9,227 nucleotides of DNA from Actinomycetota bacterium (GTDB taxonomy: Bacteria > Actinomycetota > Thermoleophilia > Solirubrobacterales > Solirubrobacteraceae). The notes beneath the pieces were generated by a model, which made no database searches, had not been told where the DNA came from, and was given only the letters and a program-made list of their open reading frames with translations. A program made the position numbers and the translations under genes. Positions 1-6,884 of this stretch are shown one piece after another (positions within the stretch are counted from its first letter, which is position 1; the number at the start of each line of letters is the position of its first letter). The DNA is taken from positions 1-9,227 of the forward strand of contig WLNV01000053.1 of NCBI GenBank assembly GCA_009699615.1, read 5' to 3'.

Positions 1-1077
1 CTGCGCGCCGCGATGACTGTGGTGATGCGCGAACTGAACACCGCCACGCTGCTGGCCGACATCGTCGAAGGCGTTCCGGTCTCCTATTCGACATACGTGG
101 GCTATGACGAGGTCGCGCACCACTCCGGGATTCGGGCGCCTGACGCGTTGACGGTGCTGGGGCGGCTCGACAGGCAGTTGCTGCGGCTGGAGCGCGCGAT
201 CCCGCAGGCGCCGCGGCCATACGAGATCGTCGTTCTCTCCGACCATGGTCAGTCGCAGGGGAGGCCGTTCCGTCAACGCTGCGGCCAGACGCTGGAACAG
301 GTTGTGGAGCAGGCCTGCTCTTCGGAGAGCGGCGTGATCGCCCCGCCGGCGGTGGCCGAATCGTGGGGCGAGATTGGCGGCTGGCTGACCGAGCTGAGCA
401 CCGAGGACAGCGCTGGCGGACGGATGATGGCGCGGGCCACACGAAGCTTCGTAGGAGCTGACGGCGTCGCGTTGGGGCCCGGGCGCGAGGCGCAGGATCA
501 GCATCTGGCGATCACCAACGCCGCCGACGCGGATCGACCTGAGGTCATCGTCTTGGCCTCCGGCTGTCTCGGCTTGATTTCGTTCCCACGCACGCCCGGA
601 CGACTGACGCTCGAACAGATCGAGCATCAACACCCGGGACTGGTCGCCTCTTTGGCTGCCCACCCCGACATTGGTTGGGTGATGGTTCGCTCCGAGACCG
701 AGGGCGCAGTTGTTCTCGGCGCCGAGGGCAAGTACAGGCTGAGCGATGACAGCGTCACCGGCGTCAGCCCGATCGCCCACTTCGGCGCCAACGCAGCCGA
801 CCACCTGCGCCGCCATGACAGCTTCGGCCACTGCCCCGATCTGCTCGTCAGCGGCGCCTATCTGAGCGACGAAGATGAGATCGTGCCGTTCGAAGAGTTC
901 ATGGGCTCGCACGGAGGTCTCGGTGGGGCTCAGATGCATCCGTTCGCGATCGTGCCGAGCGGCTGGAGCGAGATCGCAGCGCCGATCGTCGGCGCTGCAG
1001 CAATGCACCACCAGCTCAAGGCCTGGATGGTTGAGGGCGGGCTCCCCGTCGCTCAAAGCCCGGCGGCCTTGGAGTAG
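1..1077 (+). CDS. Alkaline-phosphatase-superfamily phosphodiesterase, C-terminal part (5' truncated by window)
   Basis: The reading frame is open from base 1, so the start codon lies outside the window; the Met codon at 13 is probably internal. Numbering from that Met, the visible protein has the metal-site signatures of the type I phosphodiesterase/nucleotide pyrophosphatase branch of the alkaline phosphatase superfamily: YDEVAHH (D32, H36/H37), LSDHGQ (D77, H78) and a late GSHGG (H300) with a further His at 309. In this superfamily such Asp/His residues bind two metal ions for phosphoryl hydrolysis. The catalytic Thr/Ser motif is not visible and may lie upstream. From memory of actinobacterial proteins, this sequence type is often fused to an N-terminal phage-holin-like membrane domain; that part cannot be seen here. 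The substrate is unknown. The stop is 2 nt before the acyltransferase start, which suggests one operon. Confidence 0.75.
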   Translation: MRAAMTVVMRELNTATLLADIVEGVPVSYSTYVGYDEVAHHSGIRAPDALTVLGRLDRQLLRLERAIPQAPRPYEIVVLSDHGQSQGRPFRQRCGQTLEQVVEQACSSESGVIAPPAVAESWGEIGGWLTELSTEDSAGGRMMARATRSFVGADGVALGPGREAQDQHLAITNAADADRPEVIVLASGCLGLISFPRTPGRLTLEQIEHQHPGLVASLAAHPDIGWVMVRSETEGAVVLGAEGKYRLSDDSVTGVSPIAHFGANAADHLRRHDSFGHCPDLLVSGAYLSDEDEIVPFEEFMGSHGGLGGAQMHPFAIVPSGWSEIAAPIVGAAAMHHQLKAWMVEGGLPVAQSPAALE

Positions 1078-1079
1078 AA

Positions 1080-2204
1080 ATGGCGGCCGAGTCGCCTCCG
1101 GCGGGAAAGCGAAACTCGGCAATTGACGGCTTGCGCGGTGTCGCTGCGTTGAGTGTCTTCGGCTTTCACGCTTGGCTCTACACGCTGAGCGATGTTCACG
1201 TTGCCACTGCACCGAACACGCTTGCCAACGATCTCTTCGCTGAGCTGCGCGTCGGGCTTGCGCTCTTCTTCGTCCTAACCGGCTTCCTGCTCTTCCGCGC
1301 GTGGGTCCGCTCCGCCTTCTCCGGTCAGCGCGGTCCGGCGACCTCCACCTATGTCGTGCGCCGCGTCGGGCGAATAGTCCCCGCCTACTGGCTGGCGATC
1401 ATCGGCAGCGCGCTGCTGCTCTACCCGATCGCCGGCTCGCCCGGCGTTCGCCTCCCGCCGGTGGAGCTGCTGCCGCTCTACTTCATCTTCGCGCAGAACT
1501 TCAGCGCTCAGACGCTTCTGAAGCTCGACCCGCCAATGTGGACTCTGGTGGTTGAGGCGAGCTACTACGTCGTGCTGCCGCTGCTTGGTTGGCTGGCGCT
1601 TCGCGCGGGTAGACGACGAGGCGCGCAGTTCGTCATTCCGATCATGCTGCTGCTCGGGGGAGTGCTCTTCAACTACATCCTCGCGCAGCAGAGCGCGCCG
1701 TCTCTGGGCTGGTCGAAGAGTCTTCCGGCGATGCTGCCGTACTTCGCGATCGGGATGCTTGCGGCGGTGGCCGTCGAGAGGCGCAGCCTCCGCCCTGCAG
1801 CCACACGGCTCTTGATTGCAGCCGGGTTGCTGCTGGTCGCTGCCGACCTCTTCATGCACATAGAAGGGTTCGAGGTCATGCGCGTGATTCGCGACCTGCC
1901 TGCCGCCACCGGCTTCGCCTTGATCATCGCTGCCGCAGCGGTCCGGCCGCCTGCTTCACTCGAGTGGCGGCCGCTGGTCTGGGTAGGCGGCGTCAGCTAC
2001 GGCCTCTACCTCTGGCACGTCCCCGTGCTGCTCGTGCTGCGCGCTAACGGGTTGCTGCCGCTCAATCCTTGGGGTGCGACTGTGGTCGCGCTCCCGGTCG
2101 CACTACTGCTCGGCTGGCTCAGTCTGCGGCTGGTTGAGGAGCCGGCGATGGCGTGGAGTCGCCGGACCAAGCTGTTCGGCGCGAACGTCAGGCGCAGCGC
2201 CTAG
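1080..2204 (+). CDS. Acyltransferase-3 family membrane protein (OafA/YrhL-like)
   Basis: A 374-residue polytopic membrane protein of the acyltransferase-3 family, which transfers acyl groups (often O-acetyl) to surface polysaccharides, lipids or antibiotics. Family landmarks are all present: IDGLRGVAAL near the N-terminus with R19 and H30, LFFVLTGFLLF (62-72), RRVGRIVPAYW (94-104), WTLVVEASYYV with E159, SYGLYLWHVP (306-315) and a terminal LVEEPAMAW. About ten hydrophobic segments are seen. No extra SGNH domain follows, so this is the membrane-only form. The start at 1080 is supported by GGAG at 1071-1074, inside the end of the upstream gene, 5 nt before the ATG. The 2-nt gap implies coupling to the phosphatase-like gene. 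The acceptor is not predictable from sequence. The last 17 nt overlap the convergent amidotransferase gene. Confidence 0.88.
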   Translation: MAAESPPAGKRNSAIDGLRGVAALSVFGFHAWLYTLSDVHVATAPNTLANDLFAELRVGLALFFVLTGFLLFRAWVRSAFSGQRGPATSTYVVRRVGRIVPAYWLAIIGSALLLYPIAGSPGVRLPPVELLPLYFIFAQNFSAQTLLKLDPPMWTLVVEASYYVVLPLLGWLALRAGRRRGAQFVIPIMLLLGGVLFNYILAQQSAPSLGWSKSLPAMLPYFAIGMLAAVAVERRSLRPAATRLLIAAGLLLVAADLFMHIEGFEVMRVIRDLPAATGFALIIAAAAVRPPASLEWRPLVWVGGVSYGLYLWHVPVLLVLRANGLLPLNPWGATVVALPVALLLGWLSLRLVEEPAMAWSRRTKLFGANVRRSA

Positions 2205-2883
2205 CGAAACGGCGGAAAAGCTCACGTCCGTAGTCGTTCCAAGTTGCCATGTGTACTGCAGTGCCAGCGTCAACGATCTCCGCCACGCGCCGCCCCTCTG
2301 CTTCGCCTGCAAGCAGCGGTTGGAGCCATTCGTCGAGGAGCTGGTCGTCAACCTCCGGGTGATGTTGGAACCCCCATGCTTCGCCAAGCTTGAAGGCCTG
2401 AACACAGACTTCGTTGCGGGCGAGGACGGTTGCCTCCGGCGGCGGTTCGCAGCCGTAGCTGTGCCAGAGCAGTCCGGTCAGTAGCTGCGGGCCAAATCCG
2501 GCGACAGGATCATCCTGCGCGGCAGGCAGCTGCTCGATCTCGATCCAGCCAAGCTCCTTCTCAGGCATCTTGAAGACCGAGCCGCCCCTGACGTGGGCCA
2601 TCATCTGCGCGCCGAGGCAGACGCCAAAGAGTGGACGGTCGGCCTCGATCCAATCGTTGACGATTTCGTACTCGCGCTCGAGATAGGGGTAACGATCCAC
2701 CTCGCCGATGTTCTCGTCCCCGCCGAGAACGACGAGCCCCGAGTATTGATCAAGCGGGCGTTGCGGCTCGCCGCCCTCGGCCGGAATCCAGGTCTCGATT
2801 GAAAGCGACTCTTCGGCGGCCGCCGCGTTGAAGACTCCAACGGTGCCTCCGTCAGGGTGTGCGATCGCAAGGATTTCAGCCAT
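2188..2883 (-). CDS. Class I glutamine amidotransferase-domain protein (stand-alone)
   Basis: A 231-residue protein consisting of one class I (triad) glutamine amidotransferase domain, which hydrolyses glutamine or a related gamma-glutamyl amide. The nucleophile elbow is GVCLGAQ (Cys89). The His/Glu pair is in GFQHHPEV (H175, E177), and a WHSYG motif (140-144) sits where related GMP-synthase-type domains have a conserved His. No synthetase domain is attached and no synthetase gene lies nearby, so the acceptor is unknown; gamma-glutamyl hydrolase-like activity is equally possible. I chose the ATG at 2883 because the protein then begins MAEILAIAHPDGG, typical of the fold's first strand, and AGGA lies 6 nt upstream. 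The frame stays open to 2973, but that extra part is read in another frame as the end of the MFS gene. The start overlaps the MFS stop by 8 nt (ATGGCTGA), indicating translational coupling. Confidence 0.85.
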   Translation of the reverse strand: MAEILAIAHPDGGTVGVFNAAAAEESLSIETWIPAEGGEPQRPLDQYSGLVVLGGDENIGEVDRYPYLEREYEIVNDWIEADRPLFGVCLGAQMMAHVRGGSVFKMPEKELGWIEIEQLPAAQDDPVAGFGPQLLTGLLWHSYGCEPPPEATVLARNEVCVQAFKLGEAWGFQHHPEVDDQLLDEWLQPLLAGEAEGRRVAEIVDAGTAVHMATWNDYGRELFRRFARRCA

Positions 2884-4174
2884 GCCGCATCCTACGGTTT
2901 CCACCCGTGCCGAAGAAGCCGACCATTGCGCCGCCGGCACTGATCGCGGCGGCAATGACAAACGCGGTCGCATAGTTGCTGCCCGAACCTACTGCGGAGA
3001 TAGCTCCAGCGAACGGGGCACCGAGCCCGACACCGATATCGAAGAACGCGAGGAAGGCGCCGAGCGCCGTTGCGCGACGAGCCGAGTCGGTGTTTTCGAT
3101 CACGATCACTGCGAGAGATGGGAAGACGAGCGACATCCCGCCACCGGAGAGGATCGCGCCGGTCAGGGCGATCGGCAGCGAGCCCGCGAGCGCGACGACG
3201 ACCATGCCGCTTGCCTGGACCAACCCGGCGATCAGCACCGTCGGTCTCGAGCCAAGCCGATCGGGGATGGACGAGAGCAGCAGCCGTGTCAGTACGAACG
3301 AGGCCGTGAAGGCCGTGAAGACTGCTGCGCCGTGACCTATCCCTTCATGATCGAGCAGCAGCACGACAAACGACATGAAGCTGCCGTACGCAAGTGCAAC
3401 CATCGCCAACGCAACTCCTGGTCGCAGCGCCGAGGACGGAACCCAGCGCAACAGCCCGCGTTGGTTTCGGCTTGCAGCCACGGCGGCGCTAGGGGTCGCC
3501 GTCGCTTCGATCTCGCCGCCGACCAGCTCCGCTTCGGCTAGCTCTTCCGAAGCGGACTGTGCGGTTGCCTGCGCTGCCGGGACCAGGCTGGCAATCACGA
3601 GTGCGACTAGCGGTGCAGCAATAGCGAACGCCCAGACCGCGTCGTATCCGGCGCTGCTCAGGATCAATGATCCGAGCACCGCGCCGATAGTGATCCCGCC
3701 CCAGACTGAAAGACCGAACAGACCGACGACGCGTGCTCTCCCTTCGGCTGGGGCGAGGTCAACGATCCAGGCAATGCCGGCCGTGTAGACCCAGCCCTCG
3801 CCGATTCCCACGATCAGTCGTGAAACGATTAGCCCGGGGACGCCGGCCGATATGAAGAGCAAGGCTGCGCCGACCGCGCTGATTGCGATACCGGCAATGT
3901 GGACCAGCTTGCGCCCGCGCTTATCGGCGATTCGGCCACCGATCGGGCGCATCAGGATGCCGGTCACGGAGAATGCACCGATCACCAGCCCAACTGCGAC
4001 GTCGCCACCACCGACCGGTCCCTTAACGAACAGCGGCAGCACGGGGATCACGGCGCCGATGCCGAGGACGTTGATCAGTGTCGCCACGAAGAGCGCGTAA
4101 GCGGCGGCTGAGCCGACGCGCTTGGGCGCGACAGGCGTGCCCGGTTCCTGCACGCTCGAGCCGTAGCCTTCCAT
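2876..4174 (-). CDS. MFS family transporter
   Basis: A 432-residue major facilitator superfamily protein with about 12 hydrophobic segments in two halves separated by a polar, Glu/Ala-rich loop (about 203-240). The loop 2-3 motif A is clear at 79-89 (GGRIADKRGRK), with a degenerate copy at 301-311 (SSIPDRLGSRP) in the second half, as expected for the family. It probably moves a small molecule or drug across the inner membrane using the proton gradient; the substrate cannot be read from the sequence. The ATG at 4174 gives a short cytoplasmic N-terminus of about 20 residues before helix 1. Shine-Dalgarno complementarity upstream is weak, and a TAGGCT hexamer on the minus strand (4188-4183) would place a transcript start 0-3 nt from the ATG, so the mRNA could be nearly leaderless. 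The gene is coupled to the downstream amidotransferase and divergent from rpmG. Confidence 0.88.
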   Translation of the reverse strand: MEGYGSSVQEPGTPVAPKRVGSAAAYALFVATLINVLGIGAVIPVLPLFVKGPVGGGDVAVGLVIGAFSVTGILMRPIGGRIADKRGRKLVHIAGIAISAVGAALLFISAGVPGLIVSRLIVGIGEGWVYTAGIAWIVDLAPAEGRARVVGLFGLSVWGGITIGAVLGSLILSSAGYDAVWAFAIAAPLVALVIASLVPAAQATAQSASEELAEAELVGGEIEATATPSAAVAASRNQRGLLRWVPSSALRPGVALAMVALAYGSFMSFVVLLLDHEGIGHGAAVFTAFTASFVLTRLLLSSIPDRLGSRPTVLIAGLVQASGMVVVALAGSLPIALTGAILSGGGMSLVFPSLAVIVIENTDSARRATALGAFLAFFDIGVGLGAPFAGAISAVGSGSNYATAFVIAAAISAGGAMVGFFGTGGNRRMRHG

Positions 4175-4216
4175 TGCGGGCGAGCCTAGCGCCGATCACA
4201 AGCCGCGAAGTCGCGC

Positions 4217-4222
4217 TACACT
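4217..4222 (+). promoter_or_regulatory. Candidate -10 element for the rpmG-secE-nusG operon
   Basis: TACACT in the divergent MFS/rpmG gap fits the TANNNT pattern of a housekeeping sigma -10 box. No good -35 match is found 16-18 nt upstream (the sequence there is about GATCAC). The predicted start near 4229 would give a leader of roughly 75 nt containing the hairpin at 4238-4264. This is a weak call; some promoter is needed in this 129-bp gap, but its exact place is inferred. Confidence 0.3.
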
Positions 4223-4237
4223 GAGATTTCGACTCGC

Positions 4238-4264
4238 CTGGGGCGGGTCGTTTTTCTGCCCCAG
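4238..4264 (+). promoter_or_regulatory. Inverted repeat/hairpin in the rpmG leader
   Basis: CTGGGGC (4238-4244) and GCCCCAG (4258-4264) are perfect 7-bp inverted repeats around a 13-nt loop that contains five T residues (4251-4255). It lies 39 nt before the rpmG start codon. The T run is inside the loop, not after the stem, so it is not a standard terminator on either strand. It may be a leader structure for regulation or mRNA stability, or a protein-binding palindrome in the divergent promoter region. Confidence 0.45.
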
Positions 4265-4303
4265 ACAGTCTTTTGACGCAACCCCTAACACCGGAGTCAA
4301 CGC

Positions 4304-4468
4304 ATGGCCCGTGGAGATGTACGCGTCGCGATCACCCTCGAGTGCGAGGATTGTAAGCGACGTAATTATCAAACGAACAAGAGCAAGCGCAACACGCCTG
4401 ATCGCGTGACGCTGCGCAAATACTGTCGCTGGTGTCGCAGTCACACCAGCCACAAAGAGACCCGTTAG
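4304..4468 (+). CDS. rpmG: 50S ribosomal protein L33 (zinc-binding form)
   Basis: A 54-residue basic protein matching ribosomal protein L33 of the large subunit, near the E site. It begins [10 protein letters not shown] and contains two Cys pairs, CEDC (C14, C17) and CRWC (C41, C44), which form the zinc ribbon of the so-called C+ L33 form. The region [18 protein letters not shown] is typical of the family, as is the length of about 50-55 residues. GGAG at 4293-4296 lies 7 nt before the ATG and supports the start. It is the first gene of the ribosomal/transcription cluster; secE begins 13 nt after its TAG. Many bacteria have rpmG directly before secE. A Cys-free, zinc-independent paralogue elsewhere in the genome would be expected if zinc-dependent switching occurs, but it is not in this window. 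Confidence 0.95.
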   Translation: MARGDVRVAITLECEDCKRRNYQTNKSKRNTPDRVTLRKYCRWCRSHTSHKETR

Positions 4469-4481
4469 TGAGCTCCGAGCA

Positions 4482-5063
4482 GTGGCACGAAATCGCAAAC
4501 GAGCCAAGCAGCGCAAGGCCAAGCGTGACGCGTCCGCTAGCGGCGAAGGGATCGTCCGTGACGACATCCCTGCCTCGCTCGATCATTCATCGGCTGACGT
4601 CGACGAGTTTGAAGCCAAGCTCGTCGCAGGAGCTGAAGGCACCCCTGCCGACCCCAAGGTCGATCCAAGCGCCGGTGGCGTCGTTCATCCCGAAGGGCTC
4701 AGCGCCGCAGAGTTCGCCGAGCTTGAGGATCGCATCGACGACGTCGAAGCAAAGATTGAAACCGGCGACCAGGAATCAATCAGCGAAGCTGAAGAGTCGC
4801 TCGAAGTCGACATTGAAGCTCGCCAGGCAGCTGCAGCACTTGCGCCGGCCAGCGCCGATCAGCCAGAGCGCAAGAAGTCGATCTTCGGCCGCTTCTTCGA
4901 CTTCCTGCGCGCGTCGTGGTCTGAGCTGCAGCGAGTCCAGTGGCCGGACCGCCGCCAGGTCGGCCAAGCAACTGCAGTCGTTCTTGGCTTCGTCGTGATC
5001 GCGGGCGCCTATCTTGGTCTCGCTGACGCAGCCGCCCAAAAAATCGTCGACCTAATCATCTGA
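4482..5063 (+). CDS. secE: Preprotein translocase subunit SecE with long N-terminal extension
   Basis: SecE clamps SecY in the SecYEG protein-export channel of the cytoplasmic membrane. The conserved part is only the last 60 or so residues: the amphipathic segment SWSELQRVQWPDRRQV (145-160), which matches the family's ELxKVxWP signature, then one membrane helix (about 163-180) and a short tail. Ahead of it lie about 130 extra residues: a very basic start (RNRKRAKQRKAKR, 3-15), a polar acidic stretch, and a Glu-rich segment (about 74-115) that could form a coiled coil. At 193 residues it is longer than the usual 60-130. The GTG start at 4482 has little Shine-Dalgarno support, but it is 13 nt after the rpmG stop and the basic opening is plausible for actinobacterial SecE; translational coupling is likely. 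nusG follows after 22 nt, the standard order. Confidence 0.92.
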   Translation: MARNRKRAKQRKAKRDASASGEGIVRDDIPASLDHSSADVDEFEAKLVAGAEGTPADPKVDPSAGGVVHPEGLSAAEFAELEDRIDDVEAKIETGDQESISEAEESLEVDIEARQAAAALAPASADQPERKKSIFGRFFDFLRASWSELQRVQWPDRRQVGQATAVVLGFVVIAGAYLGLADAAAQKIVDLII

Positions 5064-5085
5064 CCTCCAAACTGATCTGGATTCC

Positions 5086-5619
5086 ATGTATCGCTGGTAC
5101 GTAATCAACACTCGCTCAAATCTTGAAAAGAAAGTCAAGGGCGATCTCGAACGCCGTCTGGCAGCTCACGACCAGTCGAGCAAGGTGCGTCAGATCGTTA
5201 TCCCGACCGAGACGAAGATTGAGATCAAGGATGGCGAGAAGATCTCTAAAGAAGAGCGCACGATGCCCGGCTACGTGCTGATCAACATGGATCTCAACAT
5301 GGCCACCAACCCCGAGCTGTGGACGGTCGTCAAGGAGACGCCGAACCTGACGGGCTTCGTTGGGCCGTCGACCGAGCCGGTGCCGCTGACCCAGCCCGAA
5401 GTGGACCGCTTGCTCCACCAGGAGGTTGCGCAGAAGATCGCATCGAAGGCCCAGTTCACGATCGGCGAATCGGTCAAGGTTGTTGCCGGTCCGCTGTCAG
5501 ACTTCTCAGGCGAAATCGCCGAAATCAATCAGGACGCCGCGAAGCTCAAGGTGCTTGTGTCAATCTTTGGTCGCGAGACCCCGGTCGAAGTCGGCTTCGA
5601 TCAGGTCAAGAAGATCTGA
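5086..5619 (+). CDS. nusG: Transcription termination/antitermination protein NusG
   Basis: A 177-residue NusG, the universal RNA polymerase elongation factor that binds the clamp and links to Rho or ribosomal protein S10. The N-terminal NGN domain begins YRWYVINTRSNLEKKV and includes the MPGYVLI motif (60-66) and the NLTGFVG segment (87-93). A KOW domain follows (about 124-175), with VKVVAGPLSDFSG and the conserved LKVLVSIFGRETPVE. The length is close to the E. coli protein. As I recall them, many Actinomycetota NusG proteins carry a long acidic N-terminal extension; this one has none. The ATG at 5086 is preceded by only a weak GGA (5079-5081), so translation may depend on secE coupling 22 nt upstream. 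rplK follows after 39 nt. Confidence 0.96.
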   Translation: MYRWYVINTRSNLEKKVKGDLERRLAAHDQSSKVRQIVIPTETKIEIKDGEKISKEERTMPGYVLINMDLNMATNPELWTVVKETPNLTGFVGPSTEPVPLTQPEVDRLLHQEVAQKIASKAQFTIGESVKVVAGPLSDFSGEIAEINQDAAKLKVLVSIFGRETPVEVGFDQVKKI

Positions 5620-5658
5620 TTCAGGCAACCGCTGACGACTCGCAGATAGGGATAAACG

Positions 5659-6084
5659 ATGGCCAAAAAAGTACTCACTCAACTTAAACTCCAAGCCCCC
5701 GGCGGTCAGGCCAGCCCTGCGCCACCGGTAGGCCCTGCCCTGGGCCAGCACGGCATCAACATCATGGAGTTCTGCAAGGCGTTCAACGCCCAGACGCAGG
5801 AGAACGCCGGCGTCATTACGCCGGTCGTGATCACCGTCTACGAAGATCGCTCATTCACCTTCATCACGAAGACGCCGCCAGCCGCAGTGCTGATCAAGCA
5901 GGCGATCAAGTTGAAGAAGGGCTCGGGCGAACCGAACCGAGACAAGGTGGGCAAGATCACTCAGGCGCAGCTTCGTCAGATCGCTGAGACGAAGCTTGAT
6001 GACCTAAGTGCAAACGACGTTGACGCCGCGATCAAGATCATCGCCGGCACGGCACGCTCGATGGGCGTAGAGGTGGTCGCATGA
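5659..6084 (+). CDS. rplK: 50S ribosomal protein L11
   Basis: A 141-residue protein of standard length for L11, which binds the GTPase-associated region of 23S rRNA together with the L10/L12 stalk and is needed for stringent-response sensing by RelA. The N-terminal domain has the proline-rich [20 protein letters not shown] segment (about 21-40). The C-terminal RNA-binding domain ends [20 protein letters not shown], which matches the family signature. AGGGA at 5648-5652 lies 6 nt before the ATG. Its stop overlaps the rplA start as ATGA (6081-6084), so L11 and L1 synthesis are coupled. No clear L1-binding leader could be recognised in the 39 nt upstream. Confidence 0.98.
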   Translation: MAKKVLTQLKLQAPGGQASPAPPVGPALGQHGINIMEFCKAFNAQTQENAGVITPVVITVYEDRSFTFITKTPPAAVLIKQAIKLKKGSGEPNRDKVGKITQAQLRQIAETKLDDLSANDVDAAIKIIAGTARSMGVEVVA

Positions 6085-6809
6085 GCAAGCACAGCAAGGG
6101 TTACGACGAGGCACTCGGCGAAGTTGACCGTGAGCGCGAGTATGAGCCGGCCGAGGCGATCGCGCTGGTCAAGAAGCTTGCGCGCGCAAAGTTCGACGAG
6201 TCGGTTGAGCTGCACCTGCGCACCGGACTCAACGTCCGCCACGCCGAGGAGCAGCTACGCGGAACGATCGCGCTGCCGCACGGCCTTGGCAAGAACGTCA
6301 CCGTCATCGTCTTCGCCCAGGGCGAAAAGGCGCGCGAGGCCGAGGCCGCCGGAGCCGACGTTGTCGGCGCCGAGGATCTTGCGACAAAGGTCGAAGAGGG
6401 CTTCAGCGATTTCGATGTTGCAATCTCAACGCCGGACCTGATGCCGGTTGTCGGCAAGCTCGGCCGTGTGCTCGGGCCCTCAGGCAAGATGCCCAACCCG
6501 AAGGTCGGCACCGTGACGATGGACATCACGAAGGCAGTCGAAGAGGCCAAGGCCGGCAAGATTGAGTACCGCACCGACCGCAGCTCGATCGTCCATCTCG
6601 TAATCGGCAAGGCGAGCTTCACCGAAGAGGCGCTGCTCGCGAACTACGCAGCCGTCGTCGAGGAGATCATCCGCGCCAAGCCTGCCGCAGCCAAGGGCCG
6701 TTATCTGAAGTCGATCACGCTGACTTCGACGATGGGCCCTGGAATCAAGGTTGATGCCGACCCATCTTTCACTCGCGATCTTCAGGAGGCAGCGCCGGCC
6801 GCGGCCTGA
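6081..6809 (+). CDS. rplA: 50S ribosomal protein L1
   Basis: A 242-residue L1, the protein of the mobile L1 stalk at the ribosomal E site; in E. coli it also represses the L11-L1 mRNA. The family signature is [19 protein letters not shown] (127-145), in the second (inserted) domain. Other family segments are [15 protein letters not shown] (about 37-51) and the C-terminal [20 protein letters not shown] (206-225). The final residues (EAAPAAA) are a short Ala-rich tail. The start is fixed by the 4-nt ATGA overlap with rplK and by AGAGGTGG (6069-6076) just upstream. After the stop comes a 75-nt spacer holding the L10 leader. Confidence 0.97.
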   Translation: MSKHSKGYDEALGEVDREREYEPAEAIALVKKLARAKFDESVELHLRTGLNVRHAEEQLRGTIALPHGLGKNVTVIVFAQGEKAREAEAAGADVVGAEDLATKVEEGFSDFDVAISTPDLMPVVGKLGRVLGPSGKMPNPKVGTVTMDITKAVEEAKAGKIEYRTDRSSIVHLVIGKASFTEEALLANYAAVVEEIIRAKPAAAKGRYLKSITLTSTMGPGIKVDADPSFTRDLQEAAPAAA

Positions 6810-6824
6810 CCATCCTGAGTACTC

Positions 6825-6884
6825 GCGCCACCCAAGACCTCCGGCAGGCCGTGACGACGGCCACAAGTCCGGATTAGGAGGCTC
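6825..6884 (+). promoter_or_regulatory. Ribosomal protein L10 leader (rplJ-rplL feedback control)
   Basis: The rplA-rplJ gap contains the typical L10-leader core CACCCAAGACC (about 6829-6839), followed by nested pairing: UCCGG 6840-6844 with CCGGA 6869-6873, then a perfect 6-bp stem, GGCCGU 6847-6852 with ACGGCC 6857-6862, closed by a GACG loop. ACAAGU (6863-6868) forms one side of the internal loop, as expected for the kinked site that mimics the 23S rRNA target of the L10(L12) complex. CCUCC (6838-6842) can instead pair with GGAGG (6877-6881) of the rplJ Shine-Dalgarno, giving a simple on/off switch. The motif is read by eye; the switching model is inferred. Confidence 0.75.

Noticed and set aside
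2884..2973. Upstream extension of the amidotransferase by 30 codons
   Set aside because: These bases encode the end of the MFS transporter in another frame, and the added residues do not look like the amidotransferase fold.
4175..4303. Search for tRNA-Trp or other tRNAs next to rpmG/secE
   Set aside because: Such tRNAs are common here in other bacteria, but no T-loop (GGTTCGAATCC-like) or cloverleaf is seen in this gap or in 8935-9145.
5620..5658. L1-binding regulatory site ahead of rplK
   Set aside because: The 39-nt gap shows no clear hairpin resembling the 23S L1 site; control through L1 cannot be supported from sequence.
6101..6622. Minus-strand open frame of 173 codons opposite rplA
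   Set aside because: Ser/Arg/Thr-rich composition typical of antisense shadows of GC-rich genes; rplA is certain on the other strand.
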